A stretch of DNA of 38,726 nt from positions 1-38,726 of IMG/VR virus record IMGVR_UViG_3300045993_000264; one strand, given 5' to 3'. Below the pieces are notes generated by a model. It saw only the letters and a list, made by a program, of their open reading frames with translations, was not told where the DNA came from and searched no databases. The position numbers and the translations under genes are program-made. Of the stretch, positions 8,773 through 17,053 are shown piece by piece. Source of the stretch: a virus. The stretch's first letter is position 1; each line of letters starts with the position of its first letter.

Positions 8773-8786
8773 CTATCTCACGACAG
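8773..8786 (-). promoter_or_regulatory. Second GTGA-loop hairpin in the capsid leader
   Basis: On the minus strand CTGTC-GTGA-GATAG makes five pairs (one G-U) with a GNRA-type loop. It lies about 30 bases upstream of the seven-pair hairpin, between the scaffold stop and the capsid start. Confidence 0.45.
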
Positions 8787-8802
8787 TCCGTTTGTTGATT
8801 TA

Positions 8803-9747
8803 CTATCTTATTCTTCCATCACTTGCGGCAGCTAACAGGTCGTTCCACATCGCCATTGAATCTTCACTTGAAAACTTGCCTCTTCGGTCTTCTCTTTGGA
8901 ATTCCTCTATGGCATCTTTTGTCCAGATACGCTTATCTGTTGAAGCAGGCGTTGTATGTGGTGTGTTCCTGCTTGGTGCTACCATTGCTTCTTTAGCAGG
9001 ATTCGGCTTTTGTTCTACCTTTACAGGTGGAGCATTAGCATCAAAGTATGTGTTAAAAACTTTGGTTAGCTTGTCGGCATCCCACTTATCGTTGTAAGCC
9101 TGTACAAGTTCTCCGTAGGTGTATAACCCGCTAGGGTCGGGCTGACTTAGGAACTCCAAGAACTTAGGATCATTACCAGACCAGAGCTGCTTCCAATCTC
9201 CCTTAACCTGATTGTCCAAGTAACCCATGAAGTTCTGCTGTGCAGCTTTAATCTGTGTGTCCTCTACCGAACTGACGTGCTGTTGAACAGGTGCGAGTGA
9301 TTCTTTGAGTAACGGATTAATCTCGGTTTTTAGCAGTTCCCTAATCGTCTCTACAAAATCATCGCCATAATCTTCCCTGAACTTTGACAGACGGTCACTT
9401 ACGACAGGCGCTTGTGTTTCTTCTTGCTTTGGTTGGGTTGTTATTGTGTTAAGCTTATCAAAGACGTTCTGCTTAAACTCTTTAAGTTCACTGTGAAGGC
9501 GTGGCACTTCGGCATCGTACTTTCCCTTCAATGACAGATAGCGTTCTTTGAACTTGCGTAACTCGTTAACATCATCATCGTGTGGCACATCGGCTTCTTC
9601 TTCGGGAGTAACGTCTGGTTCTTCTGAAACGGTTCCCTCATCACCTAGTGCTTCTGTTGTTTCTTCTTCGGCTGGCGCTTTGCTGTTCATTTGTTCAAAC
9701 AACTGTTCAGCTAGTTCTGCTGCCTCTGATGCTTGTTTTGGTATCAT
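8803..9747 (-). CDS. Scaffold-like head assembly protein
   Basis: 314 residues from the ATG at 9747, which has AAAGG five bases ahead. An in-frame GTG at 9774 would add nine residues. The N-terminal 60 residues are very acidic (EEETTEAL, PEEEADVP), a helical/coiled-coil region follows (LRKFKERYLSLKGKY), and the C-terminus is charged (DAIEEFQREDRRGKF). Acidic helical proteins directly ahead of the coat gene are typical scaffolds that template the procapsid and then leave. No protease domain is seen. Confidence 0.65.
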   Translation of the reverse strand: MIPKQASEAAELAEQLFEQMNSKAPAEEETTEALGDEGTVSEEPDVTPEEEADVPHDDDVNELRKFKERYLSLKGKYDAEVPRLHSELKEFKQNVFDKLNTITTQPKQEETQAPVVSDRLSKFREDYGDDFVETIRELLKTEINPLLKESLAPVQQHVSSVEDTQIKAAQQNFMGYLDNQVKGDWKQLWSGNDPKFLEFLSQPDPSGLYTYGELVQAYNDKWDADKLTKVFNTYFDANAPPVKVEQKPNPAKEAMVAPSRNTPHTTPASTDKRIWTKDAIEEFQREDRRGKFSSEDSMAMWNDLLAAASDGRIR

Positions 9748-9877
9748 TCCAACCTTTCTACGCTCCTGTCTCACGGTTCGCTAACACGAACTCTCGACGG
9801 TGCATGTGGGGGCGTTTTACCGTAATCCCCATTGTGTTACTGTTTTTTATTTTCCCGCCCATCAAAGGGTGAGGGTT

Positions 9878-10144
9878 TTAATATACTTCGCTTGTGTTTG
9901 GATTCCATAACTGCTGCATTGGAGGAAGTGCAGGGCCACCTATACCCATATTGGGAGTTGGTGTATCCATGTATCCTCTTGTCATACGTCCTATACTTGG
10001 CCCCTGCTGACTAGGGATAACCTGTTTAGCATTTGGTGTAGCTGGACGTGGCGTACCGTAAGAAGTACGACCTAGATTCTGGTTGACTATTTTGTCGTTT
10101 GCACCAAGTAAAAAATTCATCCACGGTGGAGTAGCGGCTAACAT
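9878..10144 (-). CDS. Small Pro/Asn-rich late protein
   Basis: 88 residues, with AAGGAG before the ATG. It is rich in Pro, Asn, Gly and Met, probably disordered, and has no charged domain. It lies between the gene following the portal and the scaffold gene. No family recognised. It resembles the low-complexity protein at 14671-15087 in composition, and both could be minor virion or assembly proteins. Confidence 0.5.
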   Translation of the reverse strand: MLAATPPWMNFLLGANDKIVNQNLGRTSYGTPRPATPNAKQVIPSQQGPSIGRMTRGYMDTPTPNMGIGGPALPPMQQLWNPNTSEVY

Positions 10145-10158
10145 GGTTATTCTCCTTC

Positions 10159-10413
10159 TTAATAATGTTCCGAAACATCAAGCTTCTGATTCTTTTCTTG
10201 GTTGGCAAGTATATCGACAGCACTATCAAGAAGTTTAATCAGCGAATCTATAGCTATTCCATAACCCTTGTGCATTTCGTTATACTGAGGGTTATCGTTC
10301 TTAAAGGCTTCGTAGTTTATAGACGACAACTCTTGTAGATATTCTTTTAATTCTATTCCTTCACCAGAAGCAGACAGACGGCTAAAAAGCCTTAAAATAT
10401 CATTATTATGCAA
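10159..10413 (-). CDS. Small helical late protein
   Basis: 84 residues. Its ATG overlaps the last codons of the portal gene by eight bases, so it is translationally coupled to the portal. The sequence is helical and amphipathic (IAIDSLIKLLDSAVDILANQ). No signal or membrane segment is visible and no family is recognised. It could be an assembly cofactor of the portal. Confidence 0.55.
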   Translation of the reverse strand: MHNNDILRLFSRLSASGEGIELKEYLQELSSINYEAFKNDNPQYNEMHKGYGIAIDSLIKLLDSAVDILANQEKNQKLDVSEHY

Positions 10414-12529
10414 GGTTTACACCCGCCTTAGAGCCATCGGGATTAGCACCTTGTGCTTGTTGTACTCCACCACCACCATTAGCTGATTGACCATTCATCT
10501 GATTAGGATCAGCTTCTTGTTGCTGTACTCCTGCTTGTGACATAAGAATTTGTTGTATCTGTGCTTCTGCATCCAAAGAACCATCAAGACGATCTAAGTC
10601 AGGCAGTTTTATGTCCTGGCCTTTGATGATCTGTGCCAAGAGTGCTCCGATGTTTTTTGCTCCGAGTATCTGCATGTAGGCAGGGTTAGCTACCATCTGT
10701 AGCAGTTCTATTTTTTGGTGAGACTGTTGTTCTCTTGCAAGTAATCCACTTACCCCTTTTGCTACAACACGTGCGTCACCCTTTATGCTTGGGTCGTCAC
10801 TGAACTTCATTTGGAAGTCGTAACACATCTGTATATATGGTGTGATAATGTCATCATCAATATTCGCTACAACTGCTTTAATACTTCTACTCGCAGCAGC
10901 AAGTAGCTGAGTAAATACCGTTGCAGTACCCGCTGTAACCCCAGACTGACTTGCACCTTGTGCGTAAGCCGGTACTGTCATCTCGTCTAATACTTTGCTC
11001 AAGAATTGCCATGCGCTAATAAGCTCCTGTAGGTGCATCTGTGGTTGATAGTAGTTGACAGCAGGGCCATCGTTTTTCATCTGCATAGAGGTAGAACGTA
11101 TCTTTCTCCACGGGTATATCGGTGTGTTCTCTTCGATACGGTCTTTGTCTTCTTCTACCATAGGCCCAGAAGCTATAGCAGCGTTGTTGATAAGAGCACG
11201 CATAAGAGCGTTCATTGCGTCTTCAAGAGGTGCAGCGAACTCAAGCAGACCTTCACCCCAGATTGACTCAGGATTCTTAGCCCATGATGAAACGTGGTAG
11301 GGTTTACGTCCAAGTGTATCTGGGTTGATAACAGCCTTGATAACGTGATCGCCTATCTTCCAGCAGTTAGCTTGGTACTGCATGTGCGGGTCAAGTTCAC
11401 CTTCTGCTCCCCAATCCAAAAGCAACTGCCCGGAAACAGAACCGTAGAACTCTTGTGCAAATATAGTATCGCTATTGAGGTCAGACGAATTAGAGGTAGG
11501 TGGTGTGGTATTCTGTGTCGCAGAGAAGTCTTTTGTTACTTGACGGACGGCTGTTTCATCTTCGATAGTAAACCACTTGGCTTTCAGATCGCCTTTACCA
11601 TACTTATCAAGGACAAGGCGTATCTCTTCTTCACTGTATCCCGGAACACCAATCAAGTCAGAAATAGCTTGCTTGCTAAGTTCGTGGATTTCTACTACAT
11701 CACCATCATTAATTGACTTCATCCCACGACTAGGAAAGAAGTTGAACGGGCTGACGCAATACACATCATTAACAAGGGTATCTATGGTGGTAAGTTCATA
11801 CCCGCCCGTAGCTTCATTAGGTTGCCACGTTTGCTTCTTTTTCTTGGTAAGAATTGGCCCTTTGATTACCCCTGCTTTAAGACGTATGAAGTAGTATAAG
11901 AACTCTTTAAAAGCGTCGTTCCATCCACCTTCTTGGTTCTGGTCGCGGATTACATCGGAAGCTCTTTTACAGCGTTCCTTTGCATCTTCAAGAAGATCTT
12001 CCTGTGCTTTATCAAGCTCTTGCTCATAATACTCTTGCATGAGCTTGGCAACTTCGTTAGGATCGGGCATCACCCCAGAAGCTATAATCTCTTGTTCTAT
12101 CTGTGCTGCTTGCTGTTGTGTCTGTTGCTGAATGATCTGGCGCGTTTCGTCGGGAAGTTCAGGTACAGCGGTAGGTTCTAGATTCCAAGGAAGGTCAGTA
12201 TCTCCACGGTAAATATCTTTTATCCAAGAGTCTGCTGCTCTAGCTTTAGCTTCACCAGAACGGATATAGGCTTCGCTACCTTTAAAGGCACGAATAGCAG
12301 CAAGCTTAACAGGATCGTATTCGCCTTTGACACGACGACAAAGATCAACCATCTTCTTACGGTTTTCTTTGTTTTCCTTTTGGAGTTGATCCCAGACCTT
12401 ACCAATACGGATAGCAAGCTTTTTAACTACTTGGTTATCCTGTTGTGGCTTAACTATGGCTTCGTGCAAGAAAGCTAAGTCACCGGCTGGATCAGGCTGC
12501 GTGTTAGGCTGATTTATAGGCAGGGGCAT
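10406..12529 (-). CDS. Portal protein (P22-type, large)
   Basis: 707 residues, close to the 725 of P22 portal. Recognisable features are the N-terminal helical segment KARAADSWIKDI with PWNLEPTAVPELP, a Gln-rich helical stretch (about 135-150), DGPAVNYYQPQMHLQELISAW, and a Gln/Asn/Gly-rich C-terminus. It forms the dodecameric ring at one vertex through which DNA enters and leaves. RBS AGAAGG precedes the ATG, and a CTGTC/GACGACA hairpin lies in the leader. It is the largest gene in the window and sits between terminase and scaffold genes as expected. Confidence 0.85.
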   Translation of the reverse strand: MPLPINQPNTQPDPAGDLAFLHEAIVKPQQDNQVVKKLAIRIGKVWDQLQKENKENRKKMVDLCRRVKGEYDPVKLAAIRAFKGSEAYIRSGEAKARAADSWIKDIYRGDTDLPWNLEPTAVPELPDETRQIIQQQTQQQAAQIEQEIIASGVMPDPNEVAKLMQEYYEQELDKAQEDLLEDAKERCKRASDVIRDQNQEGGWNDAFKEFLYYFIRLKAGVIKGPILTKKKKQTWQPNEATGGYELTTIDTLVNDVYCVSPFNFFPSRGMKSINDGDVVEIHELSKQAISDLIGVPGYSEEEIRLVLDKYGKGDLKAKWFTIEDETAVRQVTKDFSATQNTTPPTSNSSDLNSDTIFAQEFYGSVSGQLLLDWGAEGELDPHMQYQANCWKIGDHVIKAVINPDTLGRKPYHVSSWAKNPESIWGEGLLEFAAPLEDAMNALMRALINNAAIASGPMVEEDKDRIEENTPIYPWRKIRSTSMQMKNDGPAVNYYQPQMHLQELISAWQFLSKVLDEMTVPAYAQGASQSGVTAGTATVFTQLLAAASRSIKAVVANIDDDIITPYIQMCYDFQMKFSDDPSIKGDARVVAKGVSGLLAREQQSHQKIELLQMVANPAYMQILGAKNIGALLAQIIKGQDIKLPDLDRLDGSLDAEAQIQQILMSQAGVQQQEADPNQMNGQSANGGGGVQQAQGANPDGSKAGVNLA

Positions 12530-12545
12530 GTATTAAATTCCTTCT

Positions 12546-12559
12546 TGTCGTCACGACAG
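12546..12559 (-). promoter_or_regulatory. Hairpin in the portal leader
   Basis: On the minus strand TGTCG-TGA-CGACA (core CTGTCGTGA) lies about 15 bases before the portal start. It shares its sequence with the other late leader hairpins. Confidence 0.45.
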
Positions 12560-12572
12560 TAGGCTTTATTAT

Positions 12573-12992
12573 CTATTTAAGATTCTCTAGTTTATATGTC
12601 GTCCGAGAGTAAGAAGCCAAAAGACCATCAATTAGGTTATCAACCGGCTTGTATCCCATAGAAATGAATGTGCGATTATCATCTACCCAAGCAGCTTCAT
12701 CTTTAATGTGCTTTACTATATCACTAGGTACTTGTGCTGCGTCGCATTCCAACCCAGACAGCAACCCAAATTTACCCATGTAGACTTCGGCAATTTCATC
12801 CACCTTATCAATAATGTCATCGTACATCTCACCTAGTGCTTTGTGGGAAGCATACGACTTTGTAGACAGATGGGCGAAGTGTAGCAACGTGCGAGTCGTA
12901 AAGACCTTTTCAACTAGCTCGGCCATCATTGATTCTTTTTCGTCTTCCTTCGTGGCTAGTGCTAATTTTATAATCAGTTTAGGATTTGCCAT
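12573..12992 (-). CDS. Hypothetical late protein between terminase and portal
   Basis: 139 residues, mainly helical, with GAGG six bases before the ATG. It has no membrane segment and no recognised motif. Its place between large terminase and portal is one where phages keep small head-completion or packaging helper proteins. The function is unknown. Confidence 0.55.
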   Translation of the reverse strand: MANPKLIIKLALATKEDEKESMMAELVEKVFTTRTLLHFAHLSTKSYASHKALGEMYDDIIDKVDEIAEVYMGKFGLLSGLECDAAQVPSDIVKHIKDEAAWVDDNRTFISMGYKPVDNLIDGLLASYSRTTYKLENLK

Positions 12993-13022
12993 TGGGAACC
13001 TCGTTCACAAGCATCTTGTTCA

Positions 13023-13154
13023 TTAGCAACACCCCTTTTTAGCAGGAACCTCTACAGGGGCTACAGGAGCTTTACCTTTTGGTGGAACTGGCTTGCCTTT
13101 CGGCGGTGCGACCTTACCTTTTAACTTCATTAGTTGTTCCATTGGATTAGCCAT
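13023..13154 (-). CDS. Tiny Pro/Lys-rich protein with terminal Cys pair
   Basis: 43 residues: MANPMEQLMKLKGKV followed by repeated PPKGK units and ending KKGCC. The repeats APPKGK, VPPKGK and the Cys-Cys end are clear. Basic Pro/Lys repeats suggest a DNA- or virion-binding linker peptide. It lies in the gap between the terminase and the 139-residue gene, with an AGGGAGA site ahead of the ATG. The family is unknown. Confidence 0.6.
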   Translation of the reverse strand: MANPMEQLMKLKGKVAPPKGKPVPPKGKAPVAPVEVPAKKGCC

Positions 13155-13170
13155 ATATGTTCTCCCTTTA

Positions 13171-14652
13171 TCAAACCATTGCTTGCATGTAATTACGTAT
13201 ATCTGTCACTTTCTCTCTTTCTTTAATTTGTTGTGGATAACTCCACATCTGCGGTTCAGCATTAAGCAAGTAACGTAGGGCATCTAGGAGATGGTCGTTT
13301 GTCTTAGCTATCTTACCGCTTGTATCCCTATGGTAGAGACTCATCTCTCTCATAAGTGCTGTACACGACTTGAACACTTTGAGCCTTCCGCTAGTCAACC
13401 TTTCCCATACATTAAAGATACCGGCTTCCACTGCATTGTTAGCAGGATATATCTTCAAGCCTTCCTTTCGGTAGAGCGTATAAAGGCTTTGTCCATCTAT
13501 CTGACTACGCCCTCTAGCAGCCGGGTCAATAACACCTTTTATCCACTCTCCACGCGCCTTGATAGCTTTAGCGTGTATAACTGGTTCGGCTTGGCCTTGT
13601 TTATGTTCCGAGTAGATGTAGATCACATCATTGTCTTTATCCCAAGCACCAAAGCAACATGCTGTGTTATTCCAACCAACGTCCATCCCATAGAGTTTCG
13701 TGAAGTGTTTAGGTATTTGAAAGTCATCTACTGTTATGTTCTTTGGATCAACCGGATAGACCAAGCCTTCACCAACAGTAGGCTTACCTTCAGATCGTGC
13801 TTCTCTCAACTGCGGAGGAGTAGCAGCCAGCATCTTGGCTTTCATCTCTTCGCTTATGTGGGGTACGTCTTTCCATCCACATATCGTCACCCATTTAGGG
13901 TCTTTAGAATCTGTCTCTTGTGAGTTATCCAAGAAAGACAACACAACTTCAGTAAGACCAGACAACGGAGTAAAGGTCATTATCAAGCTACCGTTAGTCG
14001 TCATCAGTCGAATTAAGGCTTCACCGTATACGTCTTGTGGCGGCTCCTCATCCAACCAGATAAAGTCTACTTCAGCACCTTGCCAAGATACTCGTCCTTG
14101 CTCATACGACTTTAGGACTATTGTGCTAACACCACCCGTTATGTGCTTGATCCGAATAGTCTCTATAGCATCAGGTACGTTTCTGCGTGTCTTGTACTCT
14201 ACGATGCTATCCTTTGGTATCATCCCACTACCAGTATCGCTAATCTCCCCTAGTAGCTTTTTCTGTACAATATCTCTAAGAGTAGTAGCAGTATCCCCAC
14301 CGACCCAAATAAGCACAGGACGATTAAACCTAAGACCTTCCCACCATTCAGGATACATTCCAGTAGCATGACACGTTACCTCATAAGACCCTGCCTCTGA
14401 CTTTCCTACTCGGTTTCCTGCAATAAAGCCGCGTTCTGTGTACTTATTACCTGCTCCAAAGAACTCAATGTGCTTCGGGTAGAGAGCACGGTTGTACTCA
14501 CCTTCATCTGGAAAGTAGTTCTTGAACTTATTGTACTTCTGATCGTCAGCTAGAATCTCTAAGCACTCTATCAGCTCTGCTTGCTGTTGAGCGTCTAGCT
14601 GCGAAGCGTATGTGTCTATCAACGACTTGGTAAGGCTATCTAGCAAGCTCAC
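13171..14652 (-). CDS. terL: Terminase large subunit (packaging ATPase/nuclease)
   Basis: 493 residues from a GTG with GAGG seven bases ahead. Walker A is AGNRVGKS (residues about 78-85), Walker B is VDFIWLDEE (about 195-203), and a coupling motif TFTPLSG follows (about 226-232). The C-terminal nuclease has GMDVGWN (Asp about 324), VIDPAARG (Asp about 376) and NDHLLDALRY near the end. It cuts concatemeric DNA and drives it into the procapsid through the portal. It is followed by small genes and the portal, the usual order. Confidence 0.92.
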   Translation of the reverse strand: MSLLDSLTKSLIDTYASQLDAQQQAELIECLEILADDQKYNKFKNYFPDEGEYNRALYPKHIEFFGAGNKYTERGFIAGNRVGKSEAGSYEVTCHATGMYPEWWEGLRFNRPVLIWVGGDTATTLRDIVQKKLLGEISDTGSGMIPKDSIVEYKTRRNVPDAIETIRIKHITGGVSTIVLKSYEQGRVSWQGAEVDFIWLDEEPPQDVYGEALIRLMTTNGSLIMTFTPLSGLTEVVLSFLDNSQETDSKDPKWVTICGWKDVPHISEEMKAKMLAATPPQLREARSEGKPTVGEGLVYPVDPKNITVDDFQIPKHFTKLYGMDVGWNNTACCFGAWDKDNDVIYIYSEHKQGQAEPVIHAKAIKARGEWIKGVIDPAARGRSQIDGQSLYTLYRKEGLKIYPANNAVEAGIFNVWERLTSGRLKVFKSCTALMREMSLYHRDTSGKIAKTNDHLLDALRYLLNAEPQMWSYPQQIKEREKVTDIRNYMQAMV

Positions 14653-14670
14653 GCTTGTTCCTCTTCTCTA

Positions 14671-15087
14671 TTAATTTATCTTTAGGTATCCCGTGTCATC
14701 TTGAAACATACTTCCGCTATTAAGACCATTGCTAAGCATTGACTGCGATGGGTTTCCTAAAAGTGCAGGTGTCATAGCACCTTGAGGCTTAACCGGAAGA
14801 GTAGGTTGCATCCCTTGATTCATAAACATGCGCATTCTAGGAGTCATACCTTTAGGCGCATTAGCTTGCTGGCCCTGGTTCATTTGTGCCATTACTTGAT
14901 TAGGTGACTGCTGGGAAAAGGAAGGGGTAGTCGGCTGTCTAGGCATAAACTGATTGTTTGTTCCTGTGTCTATTGAAGGAGTGCTGTTTCTTTGGTCAGT
15001 GTCGTTCCATCCACTATAGCTATTTCCAGCAAAAGGATTAGGTGTTTCAGTTCCAGCAAAAGGATTTCTTGAAAAAGGATCAGCCAT
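14671..15087 (-). CDS. Low-complexity Gln/Asn/Pro/Met-rich protein between terminase subunits
   Basis: 138 residues with GAGGAG ahead of the ATG. It opens with two NPFAG motifs (RNPFAGTE, PNPFAGNS) and then is dominated by Gln, Asn, Pro, Met and Ser, so it is very likely disordered. It lies between the small and large terminase genes, where most phages have nothing. No family recognised. It could be a packaging accessory or a minor virion protein. Confidence 0.55.
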   Translation of the reverse strand: MADPFSRNPFAGTETPNPFAGNSYSGWNDTDQRNSTPSIDTGTNNQFMPRQPTTPSFSQQSPNQVMAQMNQGQQANAPKGMTPRMRMFMNQGMQPTLPVKPQGAMTPALLGNPSQSMLSNGLNSGSMFQDDTGYLKIN

Positions 15088-15104
15088 ATATAAACTCCTC
15101 TTTT

Positions 15105-15695
15105 TTATATTACTTGTGCTTCTATAGTAGGTGAATCCACTAATTGATTAAGAAGAAGATTAGACTTCAGCATCTCCAAAAGTTTTGGTGCTAACATAGT
15201 GATCTTGGCTCGTGCCTCTTCAGGTTGAATCTTCCTTATCTCTGTTACATTATTAGTGTCGGTCTTCTCTGCCCATCCAATGACGTTCTTAGCGTAAAGA
15301 CTCTTTCCAGCACAAAGACCCTTTGTATTGTAAATATCTGTCTCTATCCAGTTCGCTATAATCATCTGAGCGTGCGCCATTATGTTTGCGTACTCTGGAT
15401 ACTCCTTATAGGTATAGAACATGTCCTTGTACATCTTCAGATGGATCATCAACCCCTTAATAGATGGTAAGTCATCCTTTGCTTCGCACACCTCAAAGTA
15501 ATTGTTGATCTCGTTCTTCATCCTAGTAGGACTGTACTTCTTCTTGCGCCCGCCACGCTTTTGCTTACTAGGCAATATATCCGAATCAATCCTATCTATA
15601 GGACGGGTAACAATCTTATTACTCGCCTCTAGTGAAGCTCGTTGCAACTTATACGTCTCTATACTGTCATCTAGTCGTCTAACACTCTCTGTCAT
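15105..15695 (-). CDS. terS: Terminase small subunit
   Basis: 196 residues from the ATG at 15695, which has AAAGGAG four bases ahead; this is better than the in-frame start 21 bases upstream. After a basic patch (KQKRGGRKKKYSP) comes a helix-turn-helix region with the pattern IKGLMIHLKMYKDMFYTYKEYPEYANIM, and then NVIGWAEKTDT. This is typical of phage small terminases that recognise the packaging site on concatemeric DNA. It is the first gene of the leftward late block, so the late promoter must lie within about 15.7-16.1 kb. Confidence 0.75.
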   Translation of the reverse strand: MTESVRRLDDSIETYKLQRASLEASNKIVTRPIDRIDSDILPSKQKRGGRKKKYSPTRMKNEINNYFEVCEAKDDLPSIKGLMIHLKMYKDMFYTYKEYPEYANIMAHAQMIIANWIETDIYNTKGLCAGKSLYAKNVIGWAEKTDTNNVTEIRKIQPEEARAKITMLAPKLLEMLKSNLLLNQLVDSPTIEAQVI

Positions 15696-15794
15696 AAAAC
15701 TCCTTTCACAACGCACATCTTATCGAACATCTTACCAACTACTTAAATTAGCTCTTTAAGACAAACCTAGTCCAAGTGATTGCATCACCTTAAA

Positions 15795-15809
15795 AGACCA
15801 TTTTGGTCT
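15795..15809. promoter_or_regulatory. Palindrome upstream of the small terminase gene
   Basis: AGACCA-TTT-TGGTCT is a perfect inverted repeat about 100 bases before the small terminase gene, flanked by A and T runs. It is a candidate operator or a weak hairpin in the late leader. Confidence 0.4.
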
Positions 15810-15990
15810 AAAACTCTCTTTTTACTGATGTTGTGCACGATGAGTGTCTTCATCTGTAACAGCAGCCCCACCAAACGGGTATGGGGGCCGTGGGTGGGCA
15901 TGTCTTGTTCTACTGTGAGAGACAGCGTTACAAGAGACTAAGAGGGTATCTGTATCCAGCCCGTGAGAGGTTGTCACTTACGTTCGTAAC

Positions 15991-16019
15991 TTACTGTAAC
16001 TATTGTTCTACTGTATAAC
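15991..16019 (+). promoter_or_regulatory. Candidate rightward promoter
   Basis: TTACTG and TATAAC are separated by 17 bases, pointing to the genes at 16169. The -35 box is weak and the -10 box good. It overlaps the second copy of TTGTTCTACTGT. Confidence 0.35.
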
Positions 16020-16063
16020 ACGCTGTTGTATGTAGGTATATGTTGTAGCCGATACTACTCATA

Positions 16064-16092
16064 ATCTCTCTTAGGTAAGAGATGTCTTTTTT
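16064..16092 (+). terminator. Terminator-like hairpin followed by TTTTTTGTTTGGGGGT
   Basis: ATCTCT pairs with AGAGAT over an eight-base loop and is followed by a six-T run and GTTTGGGGGT. The 16-base tail is repeated exactly at 16515-16530 after a second terminator. Confidence 0.5.
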
Positions 16093-16102
16093 GTTTGGGG
16101 GT
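16087..16102 (+). repeat. 16-base direct repeat, copy 1
   Basis: TTTTTTGTTTGGGGGT, identical to 16515-16530. Both copies follow a hairpin and precede a short gene start. Confidence 0.7.
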
Positions 16103-16168
16103 ATCTCTACTTCGTAGCTACATCACCCTATTTCACTACTTAACTAAACTATTACAGGAGGTTAGCTT

Positions 16169-16303
16169 ATGTTCAGTATCTTTGAAGAACAGCACAGAGT
16201 GTGTGACGTGTGTGCATTCATCACGGTGATGTGTGTTTCGTTATCTGTTTTCTTCGTTACTTTGTACTTACTAGGTGGATTACTGAAAGGAGCTTCTATA
16301 TGA
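16169..16303 (+). CDS. Small membrane peptide
   Basis: 44 residues, with a perfect AGGAGG seven bases before the ATG. A single hydrophobic helix spans about residues 15-39, with a Cys-rich start (CDVCAFITVMC). It overlaps the next gene by ATGA. It is too small and too isolated from lysis genes to be named a holin. It could be a membrane-active accessory peptide. Confidence 0.6.
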   Translation: MFSIFEEQHRVCDVCAFITVMCVSLSVFFVTLYLLGGLLKGASI

Positions 16304-16437
16304 GCAGTCTGATGGCTTGGACGTTAGCTAATGAGCAGGCTGTATATGGGTTAGAGGGTTGTTTCCTTCCTGATCTTTACTTGGAGATTAGTTATTGGAG
16401 TAGGTATTCCAAAGGAACTACATGGTGGGCTAAGTAA
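16300..16437 (+). CDS. Small Trp/Tyr-rich peptide
   Basis: 45 residues starting MSSLMAWTLANEQAVYG and ending in TTWWAK. AAAGGAG lies seven bases ahead, and the start is coupled to the preceding gene by ATGA overlap. There is no membrane helix. The aromatic content is high. The family is unknown. Confidence 0.55.
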   Translation: MSSLMAWTLANEQAVYGLEGCFLPDLYLEISYWSRYSKGTTWWAK

Positions 16438-16480
16438 GCAGTCTTTTAGCAGGATTTTATGGAGTAATTATAGGCTTTTG

Positions 16481-16520
16481 AATCCTTTCTTAGTCTCTTT
16501 GGGTAAGAAGGGATTTTTTT
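16481..16520 (+). terminator. Strong Rho-independent terminator
   Basis: AATCCTTTCTTA pairs with TAAGAAGGGATT (12 pairs, one G-U) around an 11-base loop, followed by seven T. It ends the transcript of the two small genes at 16169-16437. Confidence 0.85.
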
Positions 16521-16530
16521 GTTTGGGGGT
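16515..16530 (+). repeat. 16-base direct repeat, copy 2
   Basis: Same sequence as 16087-16102. The following sequence also resembles the first copy (TTCATAGCT versus TTCGTAGCT), which suggests duplication of a terminator-leader module. Confidence 0.7.
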
Positions 16531-16635
16531 TGTGTTGTTTCATAGCTCAATTCCTTCCTTTTGAACGTGTTTTTAGCGGGTACTTATCCAATCGAAGAAG
16601 ATAAGACCTTAAATTTAGCAGTCGAGGAGTATCAA

Positions 16636-16968
16636 ATGAGCAGACAGATCGAAATCATGGTTAATGCACAGTGTTCGGGTGAAGTTACTCTTGCTCGTAT
16701 CCGTGGAGTACAGAATGCAAAGACGATCAAGATTACCAACGCAAAGCAGCTTGTAGGCTTGCCTAAGAACAGCGGAGCTATCATTTCAGTAGATGGCTTT
16801 GTTGAGCAGGGTAACTACCTTATTCCTACTAATTGTAAAGTTGTAGACGTGCACATTAGCGGGAAAGCAGTCGCACTTGATGATGTTCTTGGTACTACCG
16901 AACCCGACGCTAAGCAGGCGATAGCAGACGCAGGAGAAGTAGAAGTGGACTTTGAACCAGTCTTTTAG
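16636..16968 (+). CDS. Hypothetical phage protein, beta-rich
   Basis: 110 residues from the ATG at 16636, chosen because GAGGAG lies six bases ahead; an upstream TTG has no such site. Alternating hydrophobic strands (AIISVDGFVEQGNYLIPTNCKVVDVHISG) suggest a compact beta fold, and the C-terminus is acidic. No family recognised. It stands between two terminators, so it is largely a unit of its own with the small genes that follow. Confidence 0.6.
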   Translation: MSRQIEIMVNAQCSGEVTLARIRGVQNAKTIKITNAKQLVGLPKNSGAIISVDGFVEQGNYLIPTNCKVVDVHISGKAVALDDVLGTTEPDAKQAIADAGEVEVDFEPVF

Positions 16969-17053
16969 CAGGCTTTGAGCTAGGCATCTCTTTAAACTGC
17001 CTAACAATCCACAACATCTCGACAAGGCCAAATAACTTGTGAGGTGAAACCCT

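Larger units (their letters stand above)
15696..16168. other. Divergent non-coding region between late and rightward genes
   Basis: About 470 bases with no convincing gene. It holds a palindrome (15795-15809), a 12-base direct repeat TTGTTCTACTGT (15905-15916 and 16003-16014), a candidate rightward promoter and a terminator (listed separately). The leftward late promoter must lie here but has no clear sigma70 match, so late transcription may need a phage activator. Confidence 0.5.

Noticed and set aside
11294-11716. Long open frame opposite the portal gene
   Set aside because: It lies antisense to a clear portal gene, has no ribosome site and no family pattern; a shadow frame.
13291-14371. 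Open frames of 178-210 codons opposite the large terminase
   Set aside because: Antisense to conserved terminase motifs and of unnatural composition.
15696-16168. Cohesive-end or packaging site
   Set aside because: The region next to the small terminase could hold it, but no diagnostic repeat pattern lets me point to one.
16169-16303. Holin
   Set aside because: It has one membrane helix but is far from a lysis gene and in a unit with unrelated small genes.
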